Assembly (NCBI GenBank): GCA_021647985.1
Contig: JAKITQ010000016.1
Location: forward strand, 1-58,434
DNA length: 58,434 nt
Reading direction: 5' to 3'
From: Flavobacteriaceae bacterium
GTDB lineage: Bacteria > Bacteroidota > Bacteroidia > Flavobacteriales > Flavobacteriaceae
Part shown: positions 43,242 through 51,261 of the stretch, in pieces
Numbering within the stretch: position 1 is the stretch's first letter
Layout of the letters: every line of letters starts with the position of its first letter
Made by a program: the position numbers and the translations under genes
The notes under the pieces: generated by a model
Database searches by the model: none
Told to the model about the DNA's origin: nothing
Seen by the model: the letters and a program-made list of their open reading frames with translations, nothing else

Positions 43242-44285
43242 ATGAAAACTTTTAAATTTATCTTTCTTCTAATATTGACATTAATAGTACTTGGATCCAT
43301 TTATTTAGCAACAATTGATGGGTCTTATGATGTAAAACAATCAAGAGTGATAGGAGTACAACCCGAAGTAGTTTATAATGACCTTAATGATTTTAAAAAT
43401 TGGCAAGAATGGGGCCCTTGGTACGAAGAAGATTCGACTATTATAGCGAGTTTTCCTGAGAAGACTATTGGAGAAGGAGCTTCGTATTCATGGACAAGCA
43501 AAGATGGTGATGGCGAAATAAGAACTATAAAAGTTGATAAACCAAAAAGATTAGATCAAGAAATTATTTTTAAAACCCCTTTCGGGGATATGAAATCTGA
43601 TGTATACTGGATCATTGAAAAAGTAAAAGAAGGAACCAATTTAACTTGGGGTATGAAAGGCGAAATGGGTTTTTTTACACGTTGGATGGCGGCGAGTATG
43701 GAAGAAAAAATGGGCCCTATGGAAGAAAGAGGTTTAGAGCTTTTTGATGAGAATATTCAAAAAAAGACAAAAATATATAGTATCCATACCAATGGCGTGG
43801 TTGATTATAGTGGCGGATTTTATTTGTATGCCACAACCTCATCACGAATTGACGAAGTAGGCGATAAATTTCCTGGCTTGATGATGAAACTTAGAACTTT
43901 TATAAAAAAGAATAATGTACGAACAACAGGTGGGTCTTTTACCCTATACCATAAATACGATGAAGAAAATGGTACAACTATGTTCTCGGTTGCTTATCCG
44001 ATATCCGAAAAAATGCTTACACCCAGCGGTACGGATATAGTTTCAGGTTTTATGAAAAGAGGAAAATATTTTAAAACTACCTTAAAAGGGGGATATGAAA
44101 ATTCGCAAGAAGCCTGGGAAACTGCCATGAAAGAAGTGGGTAAATTGACCGATTATAAAATGATAGAAAAAGGTGAACCTTTTGAGTTGTATGTGAATAG
44201 CCCGATGAAAATTGCAAATCCTGCAGATTTGATTTCAGAGATTTATATTCCGGTAGAAAAAATATTAGTTGTTAAAAGCAATTAA
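43242..44285 (+). CDS. Membrane-anchored SRPBCC + GyrI-like two-domain protein
   Basis: A 347-residue protein with an N-terminal hydrophobic anchor (FIFLLILTLIVLGSIYLA), a START/polyketide-cyclase-like SRPBCC domain (about 30-170: QPEVVYNDLNDFKNWQEWGPWYEED ... NLTWGMKG) and a C-terminal GyrI/AraC effector-binding-like domain (about 180-345: GGFYLYATTSSRIDEVGDKFPGLMMKLRTFIKKNN ... ELYVNSPMKIANPADLISEIYIPV). The mix suggests binding of a hydrophobic small molecule; no ligand or reaction is known to me. It is followed by a strong terminator. Confidence 0.82.
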   Translation: MKTFKFIFLLILTLIVLGSIYLATIDGSYDVKQSRVIGVQPEVVYNDLNDFKNWQEWGPWYEEDSTIIASFPEKTIGEGASYSWTSKDGDGEIRTIKVDKPKRLDQEIIFKTPFGDMKSDVYWIIEKVKEGTNLTWGMKGEMGFFTRWMAASMEEKMGPMEERGLELFDENIQKKTKIYSIHTNGVVDYSGGFYLYATTSSRIDEVGDKFPGLMMKLRTFIKKNNVRTTGGSFTLYHKYDEENGTTMFSVAYPISEKMLTPSGTDIVSGFMKRGKYFKTTLKGGYENSQEAWETAMKEVGKLTDYKMIEKGEPFELYVNSPMKIANPADLISEIYIPVEKILVVKSN

Positions 44286-44307
44286 AAAAAATATAGCGTA
44301 TAAAAAG

Positions 44308-44333
44308 GCAAGTAAGAAATTACTTGCTTTTTT
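44308..44333 (+). terminator. Intrinsic terminator after the SRPBCC/GyrI gene
   Basis: GCAAGTAA-gaaa-TTACTTGC is a perfect 8-bp stem followed by six T. Confidence 0.85.
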
Positions 44334-44395
44334 ATTTAAAATATAATTAGGGTGTAATAATTTTTAACTTGAGCCACTAAACAAGAAAAATAAAA

Positions 44396-44839
44396 GTGAG
44401 TAACGATTTTTATACCAGTACCATATTACCCTTTTCAGGAATAATAATTAAGATTTGTAGAGCCTATACAAATACGCAAGAAGATTTTGAAGATTACTAC
44501 CAAGAAGTATGTTTACAAATTTGGTGTAGTAGAGATAATTTTCGAGAACAGTCAGAAATGTCTACCTGGGTCTATAGATTAACGCTTAATGTTTGCTTGA
44601 CTTTGCTTAAAAAAAAGAAAAACAACAAGCAGCATAGCAATTCCAATGATTTGCCACCCGAAGCAATTGAAGACAGCCACACTTTTTCCGATGAATCTCT
44701 GAACCAACTGTATGCTGCTATTAAAAAATTATCGGAAGTGGATAGAGCAGTAATTTTACTCTATTTAGAAGAGAAAACTTATCAGGAAATTGCAGATATA
44801 ATTGGTACAAACCCAAACAATATAGGGTGTAAGGATTAA
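44396..44839 (+). CDS. ECF-type sigma factor, C-terminus lost by a frameshift
   Basis: A 147-residue sigma-70 family factor. Region 2 spans about 15-75 (YTNTQEDFEDYYQEVCLQIWCSRDNFREQSEMSTWVYRLTLNVCLTLLKKKK) and region 4 begins near 103 (YAAIKKLSEVDRAVILLYLEEKTYQEIADIIGTNPNNIG). The frame then ends abruptly at CKD. Dropping one G from the GGG at 44825-44827 restores VRIKRIKERLRKILK and a stop at 44874-44876, six bases before the next ATG. The lost part includes the end of the DNA-binding helix-turn-helix. The start is GTG. Either a real mutation, a phase-variable site or a sequencing error. Confidence 0.85.
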   Translation: MSNDFYTSTILPFSGIIIKICRAYTNTQEDFEDYYQEVCLQIWCSRDNFREQSEMSTWVYRLTLNVCLTLLKKKKNNKQHSNSNDLPPEAIEDSHTFSDESLNQLYAAIKKLSEVDRAVILLYLEEKTYQEIADIIGTNPNNIGCKD

Positions 44840-44882
44840 ACGAATAAAGGAACGATTAAGAAAAATTTTAAAATAAAATAAA

Positions 44883-45545
44883 ATGAATAGATCAATTGAA
44901 ACAATTTGGAAAGAAGGATTTTTGAAAAATGATGCATTAATTGCACCTAAAATAAACGATTTATACAATAAAAAATCCATAGATATAGTAGATAAATTTA
45001 AAAGGATGTATAAAATAAATATCATTGCTATTGTTGTATTTGCATTGATATTATTACCAGTTTCCACCATAACAAAGATGCCGTATATGGGTATGCCTAT
45101 GTTTATTTTATTTATGACTATTGTGTTTTTTGCTGTCAAGTTTAAAAATAAATTAAATGAAATTGATAATAATTTAAACAGTTTTCTATATCTGCAATCT
45201 TTTAATAATTGGATTCAAGATGTAATTGACTTCAATACCAAACTATCAAGATTCTTATATCCTTATGTGTTTATTTCTATGCTGTCAGGTTTTTGGTTTG
45301 GTAGTTTTGGAGAAGGAATACCTGGAATGGAATTGGTTTCTAAATTAGAATCGAAATACCCAGATATGTTAATGCTTTTCGGATTGCCTATAATTGGAAT
45401 AGTGATGTTTATTGTAATAATTCTGATTTTGGCATATTTTGGAGGAAAAATTGGCAAATGGGATTTTGATTTGGCTTATGGAAGGATGATAAAAAGATTG
45501 AATACTTTAATAAGAGATATGGATGAATTAAGAAGTGAGAATTAG
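44883..45545 (+). CDS. Membrane protein linked to the sigma factor
   Basis: A 220-residue protein with two hydrophobic hairpins: about 48-83 (INIIAIVVFALILLPVST, PMFILFMTIVFFAVKF) and about 123-190 (FLYPYVFISMLSGFWFGSF, LFGLPIIGIVMFIVIILILAYF). The N-terminal 45 residues are cytoplasmic and charged. It follows the sigma factor by six bases if the frameshift is repaired, so an anti-sigma role is plausible, but no anti-sigma motif is recognisable. Family unknown. Confidence 0.7.
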   Translation: MNRSIETIWKEGFLKNDALIAPKINDLYNKKSIDIVDKFKRMYKINIIAIVVFALILLPVSTITKMPYMGMPMFILFMTIVFFAVKFKNKLNEIDNNLNSFLYLQSFNNWIQDVIDFNTKLSRFLYPYVFISMLSGFWFGSFGEGIPGMELVSKLESKYPDMLMLFGLPIIGIVMFIVIILILAYFGGKIGKWDFDLAYGRMIKRLNTLIRDMDELRSEN

Positions 45546-45612
45546 AATTAAAGCACAGAGATGCAGTGGGTTATATTTAAGTTTGGATGTGAACAAAATG
45601 ATAAACATTTTA

Positions 45613-46176
45613 TTAAACCTCTGCATGTCTGTAACAGCTTGTAACATGGTCATTCACCATGCCAGTAGCTTGCATATGTGCGTAGATAATTGTTGAACCA
45701 ACAAATTTAAAACCTCTTTTTTTTAAATCTTTTGCAAGTCGATCTGAAATTTCGGTTGTAGCCGGAATTTCATGCATGGATTTCCATTGATTAACAATTG
45801 GTTTTCCATCAACAAAGTTCCAAATATATTTAGAAAAGGAACCAAATTCTTTTTGAATTTCCATAAAGGCAATTGCATTAGAAATGGTTGCTTTTATTTT
45901 TAATTTATTTCTGATAATTCCTGCATTGTTGATGAGTTCTTCAAACTTCTTATCGTTGTATTTCGTTATTTTTTTATAATCAAAATTGTCAAGAGCTTTT
46001 CTAAAGTTTTCACGTTTACGTAATACAGTAATCCAACTCAGGCCTGCCTGAAAAGTTTCGAGTATTAAAAACTCAAATAATTTATCATCATCATAAACGG
46101 GTACTCCCCATTCCGTATCGTGGTAATTTAAATACAAGGCGTTGTTCTTTGGCCATTCACATCTAGTTTTATTCAT
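45613..46176 (-). CDS. tag: DNA-3-methyladenine glycosylase I
   Basis: Removes 3-methyladenine from DNA. The 187-residue protein begins MNKTRCEWPKNNALYLNYHDTEWGVPV and carries FQAGLSWITVLRKRENF. The zinc site uses Cys6 and His near 18, and the C-terminal His and Cys in MVNDHVTSCYRH, matching Tag. It follows the saccharopine dehydrogenase-like gene by 28 bases and may be cotranscribed. Confidence 0.95.
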   Translation of the reverse strand: MNKTRCEWPKNNALYLNYHDTEWGVPVYDDDKLFEFLILETFQAGLSWITVLRKRENFRKALDNFDYKKITKYNDKKFEELINNAGIIRNKLKIKATISNAIAFMEIQKEFGSFSKYIWNFVDGKPIVNQWKSMHEIPATTEISDRLAKDLKKRGFKFVGSTIIYAHMQATGMVNDHVTSCYRHAEV

Positions 46177-46204
46177 AATTTAATTGTTTAAAAATTGTAT
46201 AACT

Positions 46205-47338
46205 TTAAACTTCTGATTTATTATAATTCACACCTCTTTCTTTTAAATACTGTAAAACAAAATCATAACAAATTTTGTGTTTACCAACTAATTCTGGTGG
46301 GAAAACACCATTTTGATTAAAGAGATTATTTACAATTAAGTTTGCCGCCGCAGTTGCAGTATACCCTGTTGTTCTTGCCATAGAAGAGGTTTTCGTTTTG
46401 GAACAATATTCATCGTATAAATCATAAACAATTTCTTTATGCTCACCATTGGTATCTATTCCTTTAATGGTTATTTTCATTACAGTAAGTTCTTCTTCAT
46501 TGTCTTCTAAAAACCACTCTTTAAACAATATTTTATTCGTAAAATCTATCGGAGAAATTGCAACACCATTAAATTCAATTTTTTTAGTATCAAAAAACCC
46601 ACTTTTTTTTAATACTTCAATATATTCGATATGACCTGGATAGCGCAAAGTTTTTTCCTTCATATTAGGTATATGAGGCATGGTAAAAATTAAGGAGCGC
46701 AATCCGTCAGAATTAAAAGATTCTAAAGTGCCAACTTTTTCAAAATTAACCTGTTCAACATCTGTTAAAGCTTCTCTAGCTATTAAATTATTATTTTCGA
46801 TATATCTTGCTGGTCGGGTATATTCTTCAATCACATCAATAGGTGAGAATGGCGCCTTATAGTTAAACGGCCATTTTTTAGTTTTCGGCAAGCCTCCAAC
46901 CAAACATTCAAAATGGCTTACTTTTATCTGATCATTATGATAGCCTAAAAGTATGTTTCCCATTCCTGGAGCAACTCCACAATCAACAATGGCAGTGACA
47001 TTGTTTTGTTTTGCTAGATCGTTTAATTCTAGTGCATTTTCAGGAAAGAAAGATATATCAACCACATCTTTTTTTGCTTCAATAATTGTTTTTAAAGTTT
47101 CAAACCCTAAAAAACCAGGTACGGCACAAATTACCAAATCAAAAGTTTGTAAAACGGAGGTTAAAGCATCATTATTTGTTACATCAATTTGTAAAGTTTC
47201 AATGTTTGCTTTTTTAGATTTTATTTTTTCTAAAGATTTTAAACTATAATCTGCCGAAGTGACCTGATGTTTTTGAGATAAATCAATTGCCATGGCGCTA
47301 CCCACCATGCCAGCACCTAAAACTATTATTTTTTTCAT
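46205..47338 (-). CDS. Saccharopine dehydrogenase-like oxidoreductase
   Basis: A 377-residue protein with an N-terminal NAD(P)-binding fold (KIIVLGAGMVGSAMAIDL, GxGxxG near 8-13) and a C-terminal domain as in lysine-pathway enzymes (CGVAPGMGNILLGY near 120, TGYTATAAANLIVN near 335). It may act in lysine breakdown (saccharopine route) or on a related imino acid. The gene stands next to tag and divergent from the GreA-like gene. Exact substrate cannot be read. Confidence 0.85.
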   Translation of the reverse strand: MKKIIVLGAGMVGSAMAIDLSQKHQVTSADYSLKSLEKIKSKKANIETLQIDVTNNDALTSVLQTFDLVICAVPGFLGFETLKTIIEAKKDVVDISFFPENALELNDLAKQNNVTAIVDCGVAPGMGNILLGYHNDQIKVSHFECLVGGLPKTKKWPFNYKAPFSPIDVIEEYTRPARYIENNNLIAREALTDVEQVNFEKVGTLESFNSDGLRSLIFTMPHIPNMKEKTLRYPGHIEYIEVLKKSGFFDTKKIEFNGVAISPIDFTNKILFKEWFLEDNEEELTVMKITIKGIDTNGEHKEIVYDLYDEYCSKTKTSSMARTTGYTATAAANLIVNNLFNQNGVFPPELVGKHKICYDFVLQYLKERGVNYNKSEV

Positions 47339-47381
47339 TGTATAAAATTTTACGATTGTTAAAGTACAAAATAAATTGTTC

Positions 47382-47389
47382 TATTTTTG
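47382..47389 (+). promoter_or_regulatory. Promoter -7 box almost touching the GreA-like start
   Basis: TATTTTTG with a TTG 23 bases upstream (47356-47358). Because the ATG follows only four bases later (47394), the transcript would start at or next to the start codon, that is, leaderless. Confidence 0.5.
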
Positions 47390-47393
47390 CTGA

Positions 47394-47858
47394 ATGACCC
47401 ATAAGAATATTCAGATAAAAGAAAATTTATTACAGGCTTGCACTAATTTTGTTGAGAGGAAATCATCTTTACTAGACAATATAATAAAATCTAGTCAGCA
47501 GGATTTATTGTCTGAAACAAAAAGTTCGGCAGGAGACAAACACGAAACGGGCAGGGCTATGATTCAGTTAGAAATGGAAAAAGCATCGCAACAATTTTCG
47601 TATATTAATCAATTGAAAGAGGTTATTAACAGGGTCGAAATTTATAATAAAAGTAAATTGGTTAAATTAGGGAGCTTGGTTACCACCAATTTAGGCGCCT
47701 ATTTTTTAGCAGTTAGTGTGGGTAAAGAAATTGTTTTTAATAAAGATTACTATATTATATCGCCTCAATCACCTATTGGAAAATTAATCATTGGAAAAAT
47801 GAAAGATGATCGTTTTATTTTCAATAACAAAACATATCAAATTGTTGATATAGATTAG
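47394..47858 (+). CDS. GreA/GreB C-terminal domain-like protein
   Basis: A 154-residue protein. The N-terminal half is helical and charged (ERKSSLLDNIIKSSQQDLLSETKSSAGDKHETGRAMIQLEMEKASQQF), and the C-terminal half resembles the FKBP-like domain of GreA/GreB (KLVKLGSLVTTNLGAYFLAVSVGKEI, then SPQSPIGKLIIGKMKDDRF). Homologues in Bacteroidota are often labelled 3-oxoacyl-ACP synthase, which this sequence does not support: it is far too short and lacks the catalytic Cys. It probably acts on RNA polymerase, but this is inference. Confidence 0.75.
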   Translation: MTHKNIQIKENLLQACTNFVERKSSLLDNIIKSSQQDLLSETKSSAGDKHETGRAMIQLEMEKASQQFSYINQLKEVINRVEIYNKSKLVKLGSLVTTNLGAYFLAVSVGKEIVFNKDYYIISPQSPIGKLIIGKMKDDRFIFNNKTYQIVDID

Positions 47859-47986
47859 ATTGAATTAAATTTCTTTAAATTGAAAAATAAAAGATGTTAA
47901 TTTTCTAGCACCTTATTATTTATTGGTCTCAAAAATAGTTAAAACTATGCACTTTAGTGCATCTCGCTTTAGCTTCTAAAAATTTT

Positions 47987-47994
47987 TATCTTTG
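47987..47994 (+). promoter_or_regulatory. Promoter -7 box of the tnpA remnant
   Basis: TATCTTTG, a perfect TAnnTTTG match, just before the ATG at 48000. Confidence 0.4.
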
Positions 47995-47999
47995 TGAGT

Positions 48000-48103
48000 A
48001 TGTTAGACCAAAGAACAAATGGGTATACAGTATCAAGGTTAACGATTATTTAGAACATCATAGAAAGTCAACAAACGATAACGACAATTTTAACATTGAG
48101 TGA
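48000..48103 (+). pseudogene. tnpA: Remnant of an IS200/IS605 Y1 transposase
   Basis: The N-terminal piece (from ATG 48000) reads MLDQRTNGYTVSRLT, the typical opening of IS200-like transposases. After a frame change within about 48035-48044 the other frame reads KVNDYLEHHRKSTNDNDNF and ends in NIE and a TGA at 48101-48103, the typical C-terminus. The HUH motif and catalytic Tyr region in between are gone, leaving about 104 bases. The element has no transposition activity of its own. Confidence 0.75.
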
Positions 48104-48568
48104 TTACATACAGCTGACTTTAGTCAGATTTAAAAACCTATGGACTTTAAGTCCATAGTGGTTTAGTTTTGAGTTTATTTTAATTAATTCTCCTGCAAAT
48201 AAAATCTTATTTTTAGGAGAAATAATAACTTCGTTTAATTTACCATATTTTATAGCTATTCTATCAAAAGATGGGGCAGGAGATGACAACAGACTATTTG
48301 TTTTTTCGACTGACTTAATTCTGTCAATATCAATTTCTTTTTTATAAAAAACACCACATTTGATAATTAGTCTGTTTTTAACAATAAGATATTCTGTTCT
48401 TAAAAACAAATCAAGAATAAATAGAAATACGATGATTAAAAAACCGTTTATCAGCAAAAAATTTTGATCCATCCCGCTTTTTCTGATTCCCATAATAGAG
48501 GGCAAAAAGAAAATTAAAAATATAACAATTAACATGACGTATGATATCTTAGATTTAAATTTTTTCAT
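48104..48568 (-). CDS. PH-domain-like membrane protein with an IS-derived tail
   Basis: A 154-residue protein: two hydrophobic segments (about 9-25 and 38-54) followed by a bacterial PH-like domain (EYLIVKNRLIIKCGVFYKKEIDIDRIKSVEKTNSLLSSPAPSFDRIAIKYGKLNEVIISPKNKILFAGEL, about 60-130). The last 18 residues (HYGLKVHRFLNLTKVSCM) are encoded by the right-end hairpins of the IS200-type relic, and its stop codon abuts that of the transposase remnant. The original C-terminus was probably lost by the insertion. Function unknown. Confidence 0.75.
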   Translation of the reverse strand: MKKFKSKISYVMLIVIFLIFFLPSIMGIRKSGMDQNFLLINGFLIIVFLFILDLFLRTEYLIVKNRLIIKCGVFYKKEIDIDRIKSVEKTNSLLSSPAPSFDRIAIKYGKLNEVIISPKNKILFAGELIKINSKLNHYGLKVHRFLNLTKVSCM

Positions 48569-48719
48569 TCAAAAAAAGTTAAAATATTAATTTTTAACAC
48601 ACGTTTTATATAATTTTTCTTTGCCTTATTGCTGTTATTTTTGTGCTTGAAACACAGCTTTTGTGTTGCGCCTATTAAAAAATATAATTGATTTTACGCA
48701 CATGTTATTAATTCGTTTT

Positions 48720-49478
48720 TCACTCATCATATGTAAGTATTAATTTTCTTCCCCAATTATATTTTATCGAAACTGGTCTGTTGTTCAAATTATACTTGTA
48801 TTTCGCAATGCAAGGTGCACATATTAAATCCAAAGTACCCGAATAGTCTATCCAATTCATTTCTGTAACATTATTATCGCTCCAGTTTACAGGATTAGAA
48901 ATCCCCACGGGCATCTCTTTTTTGTAATTCACCTTATCATCATATTTATAAAAAAACTCGTAACTTAATTCTTCATCTCCATTGTAATAGGCTACTTTTT
49001 CAATATTATTTTCTGACCAGTAATATTTTTCAATTGAAATATATTTTTCAATAGTTACGAAATAGGTTGACTTCTTTGACACCTTATTTTGGTCATTATA
49101 TTCAAATTCAGAAATCGTAGATAGGGGCAAGTCAGCCCCTGAATTAATTGAAAAATTATATATTGCTTGAATAGTTCCATTAGAGTTGTAAAGTATAGAA
49201 TCACGAAAAATGAGTTCATTTTTATCAATACTGTACGTAGAAAACTCTTTTATTTGTTTGTCTTGATATTCTATCTCGTATCTTCTTCCCAAAGAGCGAA
49301 AATCTTCTACTATATTTAGTTTGTCGTTTGAAGAATAAGTATAATTTTCAATCCAATTTCTATCACCTTCCATATATTCTATTAAAATTAATTTTGTTCC
49401 ATAAGATTGTTCAACTTCTTGATCATTTGAACAAGCAATAAAACAAATAACTAAAAATAAAATTGTGATTGTTTTCAT
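48720..49478 (-). CDS. Hypothetical lipoprotein with YD-like repeats
   Basis: A 252-residue lipoprotein: MKTITILFLVICFIACSND with the lipobox FIAC. A longer in-frame start (49574) would put 32 polar residues before the signal, so 49478 is chosen. The mature part has short beta-hairpin units with the pattern Y-x-x-N-x-K-hydrophobic (NYTYSSNDKLNIVEDF, ILYNSNGTIQAIYNF, FEYNDQNKVSKKSTYF, YNLNNRPVSIKY). They resemble YD/RHS-like units of Bacteroidota lipoproteins. No enzyme motif seen. Confidence 0.7.
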   Translation of the reverse strand: MKTITILFLVICFIACSNDQEVEQSYGTKLILIEYMEGDRNWIENYTYSSNDKLNIVEDFRSLGRRYEIEYQDKQIKEFSTYSIDKNELIFRDSILYNSNGTIQAIYNFSINSGADLPLSTISEFEYNDQNKVSKKSTYFVTIEKYISIEKYYWSENNIEKVAYYNGDEELSYEFFYKYDDKVNYKKEMPVGISNPVNWSDNNVTEMNWIDYSGTLDLICAPCIAKYKYNLNNRPVSIKYNWGRKLILTYDE

Positions 49479-49593
49479 TATCCTTTTTTTAATGTGGGTT
49501 TGTAACAAAAAGTAGTACAAATTAGTTAAGCCACATAATTCATTCCCATTGTTAATTTTGGAGTAAACATCCAAACTAATAAATTATCCGTTT

Positions 49594-50493
49594 TTAATTT
49601 AATGCATTAACAGATTCAATTTTTCCGGGCAATATTTGTTTTAGGGTAGCTTCAATACCGTTTTTTAAGGTAATGGTTGATGAAGGGCAACCATTACAGG
49701 CACCTTGTAAAAGTACATTTACTTCTTTTGTTTCAGGAATGTAGGATAAAAATTGGATGTTACCTCCATCACCAGCAACAGCAGGTTTGATATATTCTTC
49801 TAAAACAGCAATAATTTCTTTCGAAATATCATCATTTGTTGGCGTATATTTAATTTTATTTTCATCCTGATAGCTATCGGGATTAGAAATAGATTTTTTC
49901 TGATAATTTTCACCAATTATTCTTCGGCCGCTTTGCAAATATTCTTTGATAAAATCTCTTAAAGCTGTATTTATTTCCAACCAATCTAAATCGGGTGATT
50001 TTTGAATAGAAACATAATTATCGGAAATAAAGATTTCTTTAATAAAAGGAAAATCAAAGAGCTCAAGAGCAAAAGGAATATTTTTGGCATCCTCCTTGCT
50101 AGTTAATTCGATATGTTGGTTAGATAATAACTTGTTGGTTACAAATTTTTGAACATTAGGATTGGGTGTGCTTTCGGCATAAACCTCTACGACATTGCTT
50201 TCTTTTTTTATATTAAAAACAGATTCGTTTTGAGCCATAAAAACTTCAAAAATCGCTTTGATATCACCTTGAACTTCACTCCATTGTAGTATATCAAACT
50301 TTTCAATAGCAATAAAATTTGCTGTGATATATACTTTTTTCACAAAAGGTAAGTGAAATAGTTGTTGCACTAAAGTAGAATTATTTGCATCTTCAATAGA
50401 CTTATATTCAAAACTGCTTTCGGTTAAAATTTTATCGAAAACAAATTTTACAATTGCTGGGTTATCTGTATTTTCTATAATTATTTTTGACAT
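49594..50493 (-). CDS. NifU/Nfu-type iron-sulfur scaffold protein
   Basis: A 299-residue protein with two Nfu N-terminal-type domains (NPAIVKFVFDKIL at about 8 and TPNPNVQKFVTNKLL at about 110) and a C-terminal NifU domain near 215-295. The latter carries the cluster-binding CxxC in LLQGACNGCPSSTITLKNGIEATLK. It likely carries and passes on Fe-S clusters in the cytoplasm. The duplicated N-terminal domain is typical of Bacteroidota members. A -7 promoter box lies close upstream. Confidence 0.92.
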   Translation of the reverse strand: MSKIIIENTDNPAIVKFVFDKILTESSFEYKSIEDANNSTLVQQLFHLPFVKKVYITANFIAIEKFDILQWSEVQGDIKAIFEVFMAQNESVFNIKKESNVVEVYAESTPNPNVQKFVTNKLLSNQHIELTSKEDAKNIPFALELFDFPFIKEIFISDNYVSIQKSPDLDWLEINTALRDFIKEYLQSGRRIIGENYQKKSISNPDSYQDENKIKYTPTNDDISKEIIAVLEEYIKPAVAGDGGNIQFLSYIPETKEVNVLLQGACNGCPSSTITLKNGIEATLKQILPGKIESVNALN

Positions 50494-50516
50494 TTTTCTT
50501 AATTTAAATAGATTTA

Positions 50517-50524
50517 CAAAAATA
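50517..50524 (-). promoter_or_regulatory. Promoter -7 box for the NifU-type gene
   Basis: Minus-strand TATTTTTG, 24 bases before the start. Confidence 0.5.
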
Positions 50525-50592
50525 CAAAAGAAATAAGTTTTAATTTTGAAAACTTTGTTAAAGATTAGTAGTTAATTATAAATGGAAGAATA

Positions 50593-51105
50593 ATGATAAT
50601 TAAAGAACTTAATGGAATAAAGCCTCAATTCGGTAAAGACTGTTTTTTTGCCGAAAATTGTGTCATCATTGGAGATGTAAAAACCGGTGATCAATGTAGT
50701 TTTTGGTATAATGCTGTAGTAAGAGGAGATGTACATTACATTAGAATAGGAAACAAAGTGAATATTCAAGATGGTGCTGTAATTCATGCTACATATAAAA
50801 CTTCACCCACAACTATAGGAAATAATGTATCTATTGGTCATAATGCCTTGGTACACGGTTGTACAATTCAAGATAATGTGTTGATAGGTATGGGAGCCAT
50901 TATTATGGATGGTTGTATTATTGAAAGCAACAGTATAATTGCTGCAGGGGCTGTTGTTACAAAAAACACAATTGTCGATTCGGGGTCTATTTATGCCGGT
51001 ACACCTGCAAAAAAAATAAAGGACATTAGTGAGGAATTGATTTCTGGGGAAATTGACAGAATTGCCAATAATTATGTTAAATACGCCGGTTGGTATAAAG
51101 ATTGA
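50593..51105 (+). CDS. Gamma carbonic anhydrase family protein
   Basis: A 170-residue left-handed beta-helix protein of the gamma-CA (YrdA/PaaY) group. Hexapeptide turns run throughout. The metal-binding histidines are in IQDGAVIHATY (near 63) and IGHNALVHGC (near 82 and 87). QCSFWYNAVVRGD near residue 36 is the family signature. Whether it has carbonic anhydrase activity is unclear, as many members do not. It is divergent from the NifU-type gene and followed by a long heptad array and a terminator. Confidence 0.9.
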   Translation: MIIKELNGIKPQFGKDCFFAENCVIIGDVKTGDQCSFWYNAVVRGDVHYIRIGNKVNIQDGAVIHATYKTSPTTIGNNVSIGHNALVHGCTIQDNVLIGMGAIIMDGCIIESNSIIAAGAVVTKNTIVDSGSIYAGTPAKKIKDISEELISGEIDRIANNYVKYAGWYKD

Positions 51106-51123
51106 AATAGTATGCCAGTTTAA

Positions 51124-51214
51124 AAAGTAGAAAGTTAAAAGTAGAAAGTTAAAAGTTGAAAACGGAATGTACGTAAAAGATACCAATTACCTGATGCCAA
51201 TAACCAAATACCAA
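51124..51214. repeat. Longest heptad-phased array, thirteen units
   Basis: aaagtag, aaagtta, aaagtag, aaagtta, aaagttg, aaaacgg, aatgtac, gtaaaag, ataccaa, ttacctg, atgccaa, taaccaa, ataccaa run in unbroken 7-nt phase. The consensus changes from AAAGTTR to TACCAA-type in the middle, as at 34045-34107. It starts 19 bases after the gamma-CA stop codon and leads directly into a terminator. Confidence 0.85.
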
Positions 51215-51243
51215 AAAAATCCAGCATTCGCTGGATTTTTTTT
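51213..51243. terminator. Bidirectional terminator between gamma-CA and ompH genes
   Basis: ATCCAGC-attc-GCTGGAT is a perfect 7-bp stem with A7 before and T7 after, serving the converging gamma-CA and ompH transcripts. Confidence 0.85.
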
Positions 51244-51261
51244 AGTAAATAAAAAAGTATC

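Larger units (their letters stand above)
47947..48164 (+). mobile_element. Internally deleted IS200/IS605-type element
   Basis: Palindromes flank a gutted transposase. Left: ATGCACT-tt-AGTGCAT (47947-47962). Right: CTGACT-tt-AGTCAG (48114-48127) and a 10-bp perfect stem at 48138-48158 with outer AAACC/GGTTT pairing. The stems share the ACT/AGT tip, as expected of subterminal hairpins recognised by Y1 transposases. Only the first 15 or so and last 23 or so codons of tnpA remain. The outer borders are estimates. It is a MITE-like relic that could be moved only in trans. Confidence 0.7.
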
